From Desulfurellales bacterium (GTDB lineage: Bacteria > Campylobacterota_A > Desulfurellia > Desulfurellales > Hippeaceae), in NCBI GenBank assembly GCA_027014115.1, contig JALWEJ010000036.1:1-44844 (forward strand): a stretch of DNA of 44,844 nucleotides, in the 5' to 3' direction. How positions within the stretch are numbered: the first letter of the stretch is position 1; every line of letters starts with the position of its first letter. Shown one piece after another: positions 17,527 through 26,885 of this stretch. The position numbers and the translations under genes were made by a program. Under the pieces are notes generated by a model. It ran no database searches. It had not been told where the DNA came from and saw only the letters and a program-made list of their open reading frames with translations.

Positions 17527-19214
17527 ATAAGGTTAGGTATAATTTTTTTCTTTTTGTTATATCGTTAGCTCTTTTAAGCGTTTTAATCAAAGCCTACAAT
17601 GTCGCAGTAATCAAACACACTTACTATTCAAAACTCTATATAAACAATATTACAAAAACAATCTACAAAAAAGGAAAACGGGGATGTATATATTCTGAAA
17701 AAAACAAAAATCTTGCAATAGATTACCCTTCATACGATTTGTTTGTCGATCCGAAATATTACCTTGAAAACAAAAAGAATAACGGAGAGGACTACACAAA
17801 ATCCGTTGAACGTTTTATTGACAAAATATCAACAGCAGTTAACATAAAACCAGAATACATAAAAAAGGTTATAGAAGATAACAAATCCTCTCGATTTGTT
17901 TTAATTAAGCGTGATATACCGCCCAATGTATTTCAAAATATATCCGAATCGTTTATGCCTCGAAGTTTCGGTTTTATAAAAAAATATAAAAGATATTATC
18001 CCGATGGCGAATATTCTGCCCATAATATAGGATTTTGTTTCAAAAATGGTGTTGGTGCCGAAGGGTTAGAAAGATACTATGAGCAATATCTAAAACCCGA
18101 GATCATAAAGGGTGATGTTCCTCTTGATTTATACAGATACAGATTTGCGCCTATCCCAAAAAACGGTGATGATTTGTACATTTCAATAAATAAAGACATA
18201 CAAGATTATGTTCATATAAAGCTAAAAGAAGCGGTTGAAAAACATGATGCAGATGGAGGCATGGTTGTTGTTTTGAATCCCTACGACGGCTCTGTTGTGG
18301 CTATGGATTCATACCCCTTCTATGACAACAATCAATATAGAAAATATGACTATACAAGCATAAAAAACAGGGCTGTTGCAAATGTTTTTGAGCCGGGAAG
18401 TGTTTTTAAACTTATAACGCTGTCTGCTGCTTTGGACTCTTCAGCTTTTAAAGAGAACGAGATTATATATTGCGAGGGCGGCTCCTGGAAACTTAAGAAT
18501 AAGACAATACACGATGTTCATAAATTTGGATGGTTGGGTTTTAGGGATGTATTTATAAATTCAAGCAACATCGGAAGTGCAAAAATTGCTTTGAGTATGG
18601 GTAAAAAATTATTTTATCAATATCTGTCAAAATTTGGATTTGGCAAAAAAACCGGTATTGATACAATATCCGAATCAAAGGGTATAGTGAAGGATATATT
18701 TTCAATAGGCGATGTTGATTTGGCTACAATGGCTTTCGGTCAAGGAATTAGTGTAACAGCTATTCAACTTGCTAAAAGTTATGCTGTAATTGCAAACGGT
18801 GGTTATGCCGTAAGACCGCATTTTTTAGAATACATAAAAGACAAAAACGGTGTTGTGTATAAATATAAAATTGACAAGAAAAGGATTCTAAAAAAAGAAA
18901 GTGTTGCAGAGATTAAGGGCATTTTGGAAGATGTTATAACAAAAGGAACTGGAAAGAGGGCTTATATTGAGGGTTATACCACTGCAGGTAAAACAGGAAC
19001 AGCTCAAATTCCCAAAAAGGGCACATACGATACAAAAGAGTATATAGCTTCTTTTGCTGGTTTTGCTCCTGTTGAACACCCATCCCTTGTTGTTGTTGTC
19101 TCCATAATAAACCCTAAAAAAGGCGGCTTCTACGGTGGTGTTGTGGCAGCACCCGTTTTTGCCGATATAATGAAATTTTCTCTCCATTATTATGCAGTCA
19201 AAAAAGATAAATAG
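17487..19214 (+). CDS. ftsI: Peptidoglycan D,D-transpeptidase FtsI (PBP3 type)
   Basis: FtsI is the monofunctional class B penicillin-binding protein that cross-links septal peptidoglycan. The product has an N-terminal transmembrane helix, a dimerisation domain and the transpeptidase domain. Active-site motifs are SVFK (in EPGSVFKLIT), SSN (NSSNIGSA) and KTGT (AGKTGTAQ), all intact. There is no PASTA domain. A GTG at 17487 gives 575 residues and a 40-base overlap with ftsL; a TTG at 17523, overlapping the ftsL stop, gives 563. Neither has a clear ribosome site, so coupling to ftsL is likely. The dcw run stops after this gene: no murE or murF follows. Confidence 0.93.
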   Translation: MYSRFKQNPNSSLNKVRYNFFLFVISLALLSVLIKAYNVAVIKHTYYSKLYINNITKTIYKKGKRGCIYSEKNKNLAIDYPSYDLFVDPKYYLENKKNNGEDYTKSVERFIDKISTAVNIKPEYIKKVIEDNKSSRFVLIKRDIPPNVFQNISESFMPRSFGFIKKYKRYYPDGEYSAHNIGFCFKNGVGAEGLERYYEQYLKPEIIKGDVPLDLYRYRFAPIPKNGDDLYISINKDIQDYVHIKLKEAVEKHDADGGMVVVLNPYDGSVVAMDSYPFYDNNQYRKYDYTSIKNRAVANVFEPGSVFKLITLSAALDSSAFKENEIIYCEGGSWKLKNKTIHDVHKFGWLGFRDVFINSSNIGSAKIALSMGKKLFYQYLSKFGFGKKTGIDTISESKGIVKDIFSIGDVDLATMAFGQGISVTAIQLAKSYAVIANGGYAVRPHFLEYIKDKNGVVYKYKIDKKRILKKESVAEIKGILEDVITKGTGKRAYIEGYTTAGKTGTAQIPKKGTYDTKEYIASFAGFAPVEHPSLVVVVSIINPKKGGFYGGVVAAPVFADIMKFSLHYYAVKKDK

Positions 19215-19215
19215 T

Positions 19216-19243
19216 TTGTAAAATAACTTACTAATGCTATAAT
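19216..19243 (+). promoter_or_regulatory. Promoter for the U32-family gene, near-leaderless
   Basis: TTGTAA (19216-19221) and an exact TATAAT (19238-19243) are 16 bases apart. The predicted start near 19250 is only a few bases from the ATG at 19254 (or 19257), and no Shine-Dalgarno sequence is seen. Confidence 0.6.
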
Positions 19244-19253
19244 TCCAATCCTG

Positions 19254-20453
19254 ATGATGGATTTTGTTGAGCTTCTGTCGCCAGGCGGCAATTTTGAAAA
19301 GATAAAAACAGCCATAAATTACGGAGCCGATGCCATATATGCGGGATATGACAAATTCGGTCTGCGCTCAAGAGCAGGAAATCTAAACAAAGAGCAGCTT
19401 ATAGAGGCTGTGGATTTTGTCCATAAAGCAAAAAGAAAAATATATCTTACAATTAACTCATATCTGTTTGATGGAGAACTTGAAGAGCTTGTTGAGTTTT
19501 TAAAATTTTTAAACAATTATCCGCCGGATGCTTTTATTGTTTCTGATTTGGGCATTTTAAGTTTGGTTTGTGAATATACCAATATTCCTGTTCATATAAG
19601 CACTCAAGCAAATATAACAAATGCTCATGCTGCAAATCTTTTAAAGCCGTTTAATGTTGAGAGGGTTGTTTTGGCACGTGAGCTGACACTTGAAGATATA
19701 AAGCTGTTTTCTAAATTGTCAAAAGTGGAAACTGAAGCATTCGTGCATGGTGCTATGTGTATGTCTTATTCCGGTAGATGTTTTTTGAGTGCCTATCTGA
19801 CAAATAGAAGTGCAAACAGGGGTGATTGTGCACAAAGCTGCAGATGGAAATATACGGTTGTGGAAGAAAAAAGACGGGATATGCCTATGCATGTAGAAGA
19901 GCACAAAGAGGGAACATTTATTTTCAATTCATACGATATGTGCGCTTTGCCCATACTGGATAAGATTGTTCAATCAGGTGTAAAATCACTCAAAATAGAA
20001 GGAAGAATGAAGAGTGTTTACTATGTTGCTGTCTCAACAGCAGTCTACAGAAAGGCGTTGGATGATGTTTTGTGCGGCAGAAACTTTGAAGATAACATTG
20101 ATTTTTATATGAAGGAGCTTAACAAGATAAGCCATAGACCCTACTCGTTTGGTTTTTATCTGAATGAGCCCAAGCAGTATCTTAAATCCTCAGGGTATGA
20201 AAGGGATTGTGATTTTGTAGGTGTGATTGAGTATTCAAAAGACGGTAAGATATTTATAAGGGTAAGAAACAGAATAAAACCGGGACGGTATGAAATTTTT
20301 ACAAAAAATTTCGATGTTTTGCCTATTGATATAAATAACCTATATACTTTGGACGGACTTGAAAAAAGTGTTGGAAATCCGAATGAATTTTTGTATATTA
20401 AAAGCCATCTTAAGGTAGAGGAATTTAGTATTTTAAGGCAATGCGTATCTTAG
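19254..20453 (+). CDS. Peptidase U32 family protein, probable tRNA/rRNA hydroxylation factor
   Basis: This 399-residue U32-family protein belongs with RlhA and TrhP, which are needed for prephenate-dependent hydroxylation of RNA (C2501 of 23S rRNA or U34 of tRNA) despite the peptidase name. Visible family segments are ELLSPGGNFEK, GADAIYAGYDKFGLR, HISTQANI, FVHGAMCMSYSGRCFLS, RGDCAQSCRW and SLKIEGRMKS. The cysteines in MCMSYSGRC and CAQSC probably bind an iron-sulfur cluster. Which RNA it modifies cannot be decided; the length and gene order do not discriminate. It has its own promoter after ftsI and overlaps rsmD by 13 bases. Confidence 0.85.
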   Translation: MMDFVELLSPGGNFEKIKTAINYGADAIYAGYDKFGLRSRAGNLNKEQLIEAVDFVHKAKRKIYLTINSYLFDGELEELVEFLKFLNNYPPDAFIVSDLGILSLVCEYTNIPVHISTQANITNAHAANLLKPFNVERVVLARELTLEDIKLFSKLSKVETEAFVHGAMCMSYSGRCFLSAYLTNRSANRGDCAQSCRWKYTVVEEKRRDMPMHVEEHKEGTFIFNSYDMCALPILDKIVQSGVKSLKIEGRMKSVYYVAVSTAVYRKALDDVLCGRNFEDNIDFYMKELNKISHRPYSFGFYLNEPKQYLKSSGYERDCDFVGVIEYSKDGKIFIRVRNRIKPGRYEIFTKNFDVLPIDINNLYTLDGLEKSVGNPNEFLYIKSHLKVEEFSILRQCVS

Positions 20454-20983
20454 CAGGTGAATTTAAATATAAAAAAGTAAATTATATAAAAGATAAGAAC
20501 TTAAGACCTACAAGAAGCATAGTGAGAAAATCCTTTTTTGACACCATTCAGAGCATAGTTAAAGGGTCTGTTTTTTTGGATTTGTTTGCAGGGGTGGGTT
20601 CTGTTGGATTGGAGGCTGCATCAAGGGGTGCAGAAGAGGTGATTTTTGTAGACAAATCTTATAGAAGTATTGATATTATAAAACGAAATATTGAGTCTAT
20701 GGGAAATGTTTCCAAATTTAGACTAATCCATACCAATGCTTTTAAATTTTTGGATAATTCCCTTGTGCGTTCTGTGGATTTGGTTTATGTGGACGCTCCA
20801 TATGATTTTGAGATAAACATATTTTTGAAAGATTTTTTTAGTAAAATAAATAAAAATGCTGTAGTATGCGTTGAGCATGCAAAAGACAGCAGGTTAGATG
20901 ATAGATTTCTTGATTTTTCAAAAATAAAAAACAGAAATTTTGGGAAAAATTCTTTGGATTATTTTGAGGTAGAAAATGAGTAG
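20441..20983 (+). CDS. rsmD: 16S rRNA guanine-N2 methyltransferase RsmD
   Basis: RsmD methylates G966 of 16S rRNA. The 180-residue protein starts MRILAGEFKYKK and contains LRPTRSIVRKSFFD, the SAM-binding LDLFAGVGSVGLEAASRGA and a catalytic motif DAPY in place of the more common DPPY. It overlaps the U32 gene at the start and coaD at the end (eight bases). The rsmD-coaD pairing is very common in bacteria and supports both calls. Confidence 0.94.
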   Translation: MRILAGEFKYKKVNYIKDKNLRPTRSIVRKSFFDTIQSIVKGSVFLDLFAGVGSVGLEAASRGAEEVIFVDKSYRSIDIIKRNIESMGNVSKFRLIHTNAFKFLDNSLVRSVDLVYVDAPYDFEINIFLKDFFSKINKNAVVCVEHAKDSRLDDRFLDFSKIKNRNFGKNSLDYFEVENE

Positions 20984-21485
20984 CATAGCAATAGTGCCCG
21001 GAACATTTGATCCTATTACAAATGGACATGTTGATATTATAAAAAGGGCAAACAGAATTTTTGATGAGGTTATTGTGGCTGTAGCTGTTAATAGTGGCAA
21101 GAGCCCTATGTTTGATTTTAAAGAAAGAATCGAATTAACAAGGGATGTAGTTAATTCAGAAAGTGAGCTTGTCGGTGTTGAGGTTGAAGGCGTTAAGGGG
21201 TTGTTGGTTGATTTTGCAAAAAGTAGAGGGGCAAAAGTAATAGTAAGGGGTTTAAGAGCCGTTTCTGATTTTGAATATGAACTTCAGATGGCTTTCATGA
21301 ATAGGAGACTGAACAGTGATGTTGAGATGATATATATGATGCCATACATAAAATATTCATTTTTAAGCTCATCTATTGTGAAAGATGTTTTTATAAACGG
21401 TGGAGATATAAACCAGTTTGTTTCCAATATAGTAATAAATCGTATGAAAAATAAATTTTTTAATAAAGGAGTGGCGGTAAAATGA
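20976..21485 (+). CDS. coaD: Phosphopantetheine adenylyltransferase CoaD
   Basis: CoaD transfers AMP from ATP to 4'-phosphopantetheine, the fourth step of coenzyme A synthesis. The 169-residue protein has the nucleotidyltransferase motif PGTFDPITNGH at its N-terminus, the RGLRAVSDFEYELQMA segment and the ATP-binding SFLSSSIVKD motif. Length and motif order are standard. The start lies within the end of rsmD with a GAGGT ribosome site, and its stop overlaps the start of the aminotransferase gene (ATGA). Confidence 0.97.
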   Translation: MSSIAIVPGTFDPITNGHVDIIKRANRIFDEVIVAVAVNSGKSPMFDFKERIELTRDVVNSESELVGVEVEGVKGLLVDFAKSRGAKVIVRGLRAVSDFEYELQMAFMNRRLNSDVEMIYMMPYIKYSFLSSSIVKDVFINGGDINQFVSNIVINRMKNKFFNKGVAVK

Positions 21486-22684
21486 GTAAAGCCAAGTTGA
21501 ATAAGAGAATAGATATGATTGAACCCTCCATGACCATTGGTATCAGTGCCAAAGCAAAAGATATGTGTGAAACAGGCATCAGTGTTTTGACCTTTTCTGC
21601 GGGAGAGCCTGATTTTGATACACCTGAGAATGTAAAAAGGGCAGGAATTGAGGCTATTAAGAACGGATTTACAAAATATACAGCTGCAGGTGGAATCAAT
21701 GAACTAAAGGATGCGGTTGTAAAAAAAGAAAAAGAGAGAAACGGTCTTGATTATACAAGAGAAAATGTATGCATATCTGTTGGGGCAAAACACTCTTTAT
21801 ACAACATAGGAGCTGTTATGCTTGAAGAGGGTGATGAGGTTATTATACCCGCACCTTATTGGGTAACCTATGAAGCTATAGTAAAATTTACGGGAGCAAC
21901 TCCTGTTATTGTAAGAACGAAGGAAGAAAACGGTTTTGTTTTGGATAAAAATGAGTTGGAGAAAGCCATAACTGGCAATACGAAGATAATACTGATAAAC
22001 AACCCCTCAAATCCGACAGGTGCAACATACGAAAAAGAGGATTTGCAGTTTATAGCTGAATTGGCAGAAAAGTATGATTTATGGATAATTTCTGACGAAA
22101 TTTACGAGGATATAGTTTTTGACGGATATAAACCTGTAAGTATTGCAACGCTATCGGATTATGCAAAGCAAAGAACTCTTGTTGTAAACGGAACAAGTAA
22201 ATCTTATTCCATGACAGGTTGGAGAATAGGATATACATGTGGAGATAAAGAAATTATATCCGCCATGACTAAACTCCAGTCACAGAGCACATCAAACCCG
22301 ACTTCTATTTCTCAAATGGCAGCGGTTGAAGCGATAATCGGTCCTCAGGATAGTGTTACAATGATGAGAGAAAAATTCGAAGAAAGAAGAGACTATATTG
22401 TTAAAGCTTTGAATGAGATAGAGGGTTTAACCTGTGTAACACCTAAGGGTGCATTCTATGTATTCCCAAATGTTTCAAGTTGTTACGGCAAGGAGTATGA
22501 GGGCAGCAAAATAAACAATTCCATGGATTTTGCAATGGTACTGCTTGAGAAGGCAAGGGTTGCGGTTGTTCCCGGTATTGCCTTTGGAGAGGACGATTTT
22601 GTAAGGATTTCTTTTGCTACTGATTTAGACACAATAAAGAAGGGTATGGAAGCTCTGAAACAGTTTGTAAATGCTCTAAAGTAG
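21482..22684 (+). CDS. aspC: Aspartate aminotransferase (class I, PLP dependent)
   Basis: This 400-residue fold-type I aminotransferase belongs to subfamily I-gamma, which includes thermophilic aspartate aminotransferases with some prephenate activity. Visible motifs are FSAGEPDFDTPENV, APYWVTYEAI, NNPSNPTGATY, the DEIYED segment and the PLP lysine in SKSYSMTGWRIGY. An arginine for the substrate carboxylate is present near the end in VRISFATD. It overlaps coaD by four bases and has a GGAG-type ribosome site. Substrate is expected to be aspartate/2-oxoglutarate, but closely related enzymes act on other amino acids. Confidence 0.88.
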   Translation: MSKAKLNKRIDMIEPSMTIGISAKAKDMCETGISVLTFSAGEPDFDTPENVKRAGIEAIKNGFTKYTAAGGINELKDAVVKKEKERNGLDYTRENVCISVGAKHSLYNIGAVMLEEGDEVIIPAPYWVTYEAIVKFTGATPVIVRTKEENGFVLDKNELEKAITGNTKIILINNPSNPTGATYEKEDLQFIAELAEKYDLWIISDEIYEDIVFDGYKPVSIATLSDYAKQRTLVVNGTSKSYSMTGWRIGYTCGDKEIISAMTKLQSQSTSNPTSISQMAAVEAIIGPQDSVTMMREKFEERRDYIVKALNEIEGLTCVTPKGAFYVFPNVSSCYGKEYEGSKINNSMDFAMVLLEKARVAVVPGIAFGEDDFVRISFATDLDTIKKGMEALKQFVNALK

Positions 22685-22687
22685 TCT

Positions 22688-24934
22688 ATGGTAGAAGAAG
22701 AAAAAGACGAACAAGTTATAGTTATTGAGGATTTAGACGAAGAGTCGGATGAATCGGAAGAAGGGGAAGAGCAGCAAACAGAAGAAGAGCCTGCAAAAGA
22801 AGAGTCAACCGATGAAGAAATAGAAGAAGAGGCGAAAAGCATTGTACTTTCCGCCTCTTCCTTGAAAGATAAAAAAAAGCTTATCATTATCGGTTTATCC
22901 GCTGTTTTATTGATTATTGTTTCAGTTTTTACTTTTTATGTTTTTTTTGGAAAAAAAGAGAAGCCCAAGAATGTTGAAAAAAAACCCGTTGTTCACAAGC
23001 AGGTAAAAGAAAAGCTAAAAAAAGAAAAGAAAGAGCAAATATTAAAATCAAAAAAATATAATCCGGCAGTGGATGCACACTTTATAAATGCTCTAAGACT
23101 TCAAGAAAAGGGTGAATATAGGGCAGCAATAAAAGAGCTAAAACAAGCAAGCGTTGATTTATATCTGTCTTATTATAGCATAGGGTATATGTATTTGAAG
23201 CTTGGCGAACTGGATAAGGCAAAAGAGTATATAATAGACAAAACAAAACGATATCTTCTTTTAAGTATAGAGAATAATCCGAATTATGTGTTGGGATATA
23301 TAAATCTGTTTAGAATTTATATGGCAAACAAAGAATATAAAAAGGCAAATCAGGTTTTAGAGATATTAAAAACAAAACATATCTCAAAAAGAGAAATTTC
23401 ATTGATGAGAGCATACTATGATTTTTTGGTAAACAACCGTGATTCCGATGTATATAAACTTGCCGATTTATATCCCAAAGCACCTATTATTAACGGACTG
23501 CTCGGCACTATGTATTTAAAAGAGGATAACTTAAACGAAGCTGAGTACTACTTGGATAAAGCTATAAAACCTTATGTTATCGGTAGTCTATGCTATGATA
23601 AATCTCTTATTTATATAGCAAAAGGCAATTATAAAAGCGCTATGAAGTGTTTGCCAAAATCCTACTATATGGATTTTGGCAAGATTAAGTGCAAAAATTA
23701 TCTTGCCTTTTTTGTTTATCTTCATGAAAAAAAACTCAAAGCTGCATATGATTATTTTATAATGAACAAACAATATTATCCTGATTGTTATAAACATTTC
23801 AATATCAAACCTACACTTTATTATTCTATATCTAAAAAGGACTATGTTGAAAGAAAAGGCATAAATCGTATGCTTGCCGCAGAGATATTGAACATGTATT
23901 TAAAACCCATAAAGTTTAATCTCGGCAGTGCATCTTTTGGTATTAAGCTTGGAGATTTATACGAAAGTCTCGGTTTGCCTAAGAAAGCAAAGGAAAGTTA
24001 TGAGGATACCGCTCTTTTGGCCGAGGCTGTTTTGATTACACAAAAAGCCCTATCTTTGTATGCAGAAGGAAAGTTAGGCAGTGCTCTTTTATACTACAAA
24101 AAGGCTCTAAAAAGAGCCAATACAAACCCCATACTTTTATATAATGTGGCAATTATGTATCTAAAAAATCACGATGTTGAAAAGTCTATGAATATTTTCA
24201 AACAACTTGAAAGCTCCTATCCGGATTTTCCTCTTCCATATGTGGGCAATTTTATTGTCAAGCAAATTGATGGAAAACAAAAAAATGCTCAACAGAATTT
24301 AAAAAAATTTTTAGTAAAATTAAAATCAATTTCAATAGACAAGGTCAACAAAAGCATGGCTGATATGGGTGTTTTTGCCTACTTTATTTTGGATAATCGT
24401 ATTGATAAAAAGGGTTATAAGAGACTTACTCCTCAAGAAAAACACCTATTTCTCTTGATAAAAGCAGCAATAAATAATGATTTGGAATTTTTGTCTGTTG
24501 AAAAAGAGTTTGAGGATATAATAAACCTGAATATAGATGTAACAAATTACACAACAATAATGGAGTACTTTAATAAAAAATACAAAAACAGCGTGTTCAT
24601 AAAAAGAACATTGGCTGATTGCTATCTGTTTGACAAACAGTATGAAAAAGCATACAGAGCAATGTTCGGTATTCCCCAATACAACGCCGAAGATTATTAT
24701 AAAATGGGTATTGCATATTATCTGGACGGATACCCTGAGGCTGCCGATAACTTTTTTACAAAATCTATTCTAAAAGGTGTGGATTTAACTAATGCATATA
24801 TGGCAAAGGCTATAATGCAGGCTCAGAAGGGCGATTTGAAAGGTGTTGTCTACTATCTTAAAATAATGTTAAAAAAGGATTTAGCTTGGTATAATACATA
24901 CATATTTCTTTCTTTTGATTTGGAGTTAAGATGA
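22688..24934 (+). CDS. Single-pass membrane TPR protein with acidic cytoplasmic tail
   Basis: This 748-residue protein has three parts. Residues 1-60 are extremely acidic (long Glu/Asp/Ser stretch). A single transmembrane helix follows at about 65-87. The rest is a basic linker and then tetratricopeptide-like helices (for example around LQEKGEYRAAIKELKQA, YMYLKLGELDKAKEYI, LYAEGKLGSALLYYKKAL and YYKMGIAYYLDGYPEAADNFF). The orientation suggested is tail inside, TPR array in the periplasm. I do not recognise a named family. The stop overlaps the pbp1A start by four bases (ATGA), so it is probably co-translated with this peptidoglycan synthase and may be a scaffold or regulator for it; that link is inference from position only. 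Confidence 0.8.
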   Translation: MVEEEKDEQVIVIEDLDEESDESEEGEEQQTEEEPAKEESTDEEIEEEAKSIVLSASSLKDKKKLIIIGLSAVLLIIVSVFTFYVFFGKKEKPKNVEKKPVVHKQVKEKLKKEKKEQILKSKKYNPAVDAHFINALRLQEKGEYRAAIKELKQASVDLYLSYYSIGYMYLKLGELDKAKEYIIDKTKRYLLLSIENNPNYVLGYINLFRIYMANKEYKKANQVLEILKTKHISKREISLMRAYYDFLVNNRDSDVYKLADLYPKAPIINGLLGTMYLKEDNLNEAEYYLDKAIKPYVIGSLCYDKSLIYIAKGNYKSAMKCLPKSYYMDFGKIKCKNYLAFFVYLHEKKLKAAYDYFIMNKQYYPDCYKHFNIKPTLYYSISKKDYVERKGINRMLAAEILNMYLKPIKFNLGSASFGIKLGDLYESLGLPKKAKESYEDTALLAEAVLITQKALSLYAEGKLGSALLYYKKALKRANTNPILLYNVAIMYLKNHDVEKSMNIFKQLESSYPDFPLPYVGNFIVKQIDGKQKNAQQNLKKFLVKLKSISIDKVNKSMADMGVFAYFILDNRIDKKGYKRLTPQEKHLFLLIKAAINNDLEFLSVEKEFEDIINLNIDVTNYTTIMEYFNKKYKNSVFIKRTLADCYLFDKQYEKAYRAMFGIPQYNAEDYYKMGIAYYLDGYPEAADNFFTKSILKGVDLTNAYMAKAIMQAQKGDLKGVVYYLKIMLKKDLAWYNTYIFLSFDLELR

Positions 24935-26883
24935 AAAAAGCTGTAAAAAATTTTTTGAAATTGATAAGTGTAATGGTTACAACATTTATTGTTATGGTTG
25001 TTTTGCTTGTTGTTTTATATCTTGTTTCAATATATTTTAGTGTAAGGGGAGATTTTGACAGAATTGTTTCTGTGAATATTTTGCCTGTTCCTACAAAGGT
25101 ATATTCTTCAGATGGTAAAATTATTGCAAAATTCGGACTGCAGAATAGGGTTCCCGTCAAGCTGGACAATATTTCCCCAAATATGAAATATGCTATTTTG
25201 GCAAGCGAGGATGCCAGGTTCTATGACCACGGTGCTATTGATTTAATAGGAATAACCAGAGCGCTGCTTAAGGATATAGCGCACAAAAAAATACTTCAAG
25301 GCGGAAGCACCATTACGCAGCAGCTTGTTAAAAACATATATCTAACGCCGTCAAGAACACTTACAAGAAAACTTAAAGAGGTTATTTTGGCATACAGGCT
25401 TGAAAGGCAACTTTCAAAGGATCAAATACTTGAGCTTTATTTGAATACGGTATATTTTGGTTCCGGTGCATGGGGAATAGAGGCTGCTGCAAGAAGATAT
25501 TTTGATACCCATGCAGACAAGTTGACAATTGCCCAAAGTTCTCTTTTGGCCGGATTGGTAAAAGCCCCCACTGCTTACAACCCATATAAACATCCATCAT
25601 CGGCAAAAAGAAGGATGATGTATGTGTTAAAAAGAATGTATGAAAATCATTTTATCAACTTAAATCAATACAGAGAAGCCATGAATACAAAAATAGTTTT
25701 AAAGAAACATCCGCCCAACTTTTTCGGGTTGATTGTAGCTCCGTATTTTGCGGATTATGTGAGAAATTGGCTTATAGATAAATTCGGTGAGGATATTGTT
25801 TATAGAAATGGATTAAAGGTCTACACAACCCTTGACACTCAACTGCAGAGATATGCATTTATTGCTGTTAAAACAGGTATACTAAAACTTAAGAAAAAAT
25901 ATGACGGTCTTCAGGGCGCTCTTTTAAGTATGGATCCAAAGACTGGATACATAAAGGCTATGGTAGGTGGTTTCAGCTATGAGGAAAGTCAGTTTAATAG
26001 AGCGTTGCAGGCAAAAAGACAGCCCGGCAGCTCTTTTAAGCCGTTTATTTATTTATCTGCGATACAGCAAGGTTATATGCCAACAGACACAGTAAAGGAT
26101 GAGCCTGTTGTGTTCAGATTCGAAGGGCAGGAGTGGCGACCTCAAAACTACGAGGGAACATTTCACGGAACTGTAACACTTATGTATGCTTTGACCCACT
26201 CTGTTAATATTGCAACAATCAATCTACTTAACTCAATAGGTGTCAAGAATGTTATAAAACTTGCTAAAAAGCTCGGTATAGCAGAGCCGATACCACCGGA
26301 TTTGTCAATTGCTTTGGGCTCTTTGTCTTTAAGACTTATTGAACTTGTAAGAGCCTATGCCTCTTTTGATAATTATGGACTTCTACCAAAACCTATTTTT
26401 GTAACAAAGGTTGTAAACAGAGACGGTGATGTTATATACGAAGATAAACCGAAACTAAAAAGAGTGTTTGACACGGTTGACGGTTTTATATTGACAGGAA
26501 TGTTAAAGAATGTTGTTAACTACGGAACAGGAAGAAGGGCAAGGGTTATTGGAAGACCTCTTGCCGGAAAGACAGGTACAACCAATGATTATAGAGATGC
26601 CTGGTTTATAGGTTATTCTCCGAGTCTTGTGTGCGGTGTCTGGGTGGGTTACGACAGCAATAAGACCATTTTTAAAGGTGCAACTGGTGCAAGGGCTGCG
26701 CTACCTATTTGGATAATGTATATGAAAAATGCTCTCAAAAACAAAAAAATAGAGACTTTTCCTATTCCAAAAGGCATTACATCCGATGTGCTAAACAGTT
26801 TGAGACCGCCTGAGACGGTATCGTCATATAAATCCAATACAAAACCGACAATTCAGAACATATACGAGAAGTATTTTCAGTAG
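24931..26883 (+). CDS. mrcA: Penicillin-binding protein 1A, bifunctional
   Basis: This class A PBP polymerises glycan strands and cross-links them. The 650-residue protein has an N-terminal transmembrane helix, a GT51 glycosyltransferase domain with EDARFYDHGAID (catalytic Glu), GGSTITQQLVKN and RKLKEVILAYRLE, and a transpeptidase domain with SSFK (RQPGSSFKPF), SVN (HSVNIATIN) and KTGT (AGKTGTTNDYRDAWF). All catalytic motifs are intact. It overlaps the TPR membrane gene by four bases, and the RluD-type gene follows two bases after its stop. Confidence 0.95.
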   Translation: MKKAVKNFLKLISVMVTTFIVMVVLLVVLYLVSIYFSVRGDFDRIVSVNILPVPTKVYSSDGKIIAKFGLQNRVPVKLDNISPNMKYAILASEDARFYDHGAIDLIGITRALLKDIAHKKILQGGSTITQQLVKNIYLTPSRTLTRKLKEVILAYRLERQLSKDQILELYLNTVYFGSGAWGIEAAARRYFDTHADKLTIAQSSLLAGLVKAPTAYNPYKHPSSAKRRMMYVLKRMYENHFINLNQYREAMNTKIVLKKHPPNFFGLIVAPYFADYVRNWLIDKFGEDIVYRNGLKVYTTLDTQLQRYAFIAVKTGILKLKKKYDGLQGALLSMDPKTGYIKAMVGGFSYEESQFNRALQAKRQPGSSFKPFIYLSAIQQGYMPTDTVKDEPVVFRFEGQEWRPQNYEGTFHGTVTLMYALTHSVNIATINLLNSIGVKNVIKLAKKLGIAEPIPPDLSIALGSLSLRLIELVRAYASFDNYGLLPKPIFVTKVVNRDGDVIYEDKPKLKRVFDTVDGFILTGMLKNVVNYGTGRRARVIGRPLAGKTGTTNDYRDAWFIGYSPSLVCGVWVGYDSNKTIFKGATGARAALPIWIMYMKNALKNKKIETFPIPKGITSDVLNSLRPPETVSSYKSNTKPTIQNIYEKYFQ

Positions 26884-26885
26884 AA

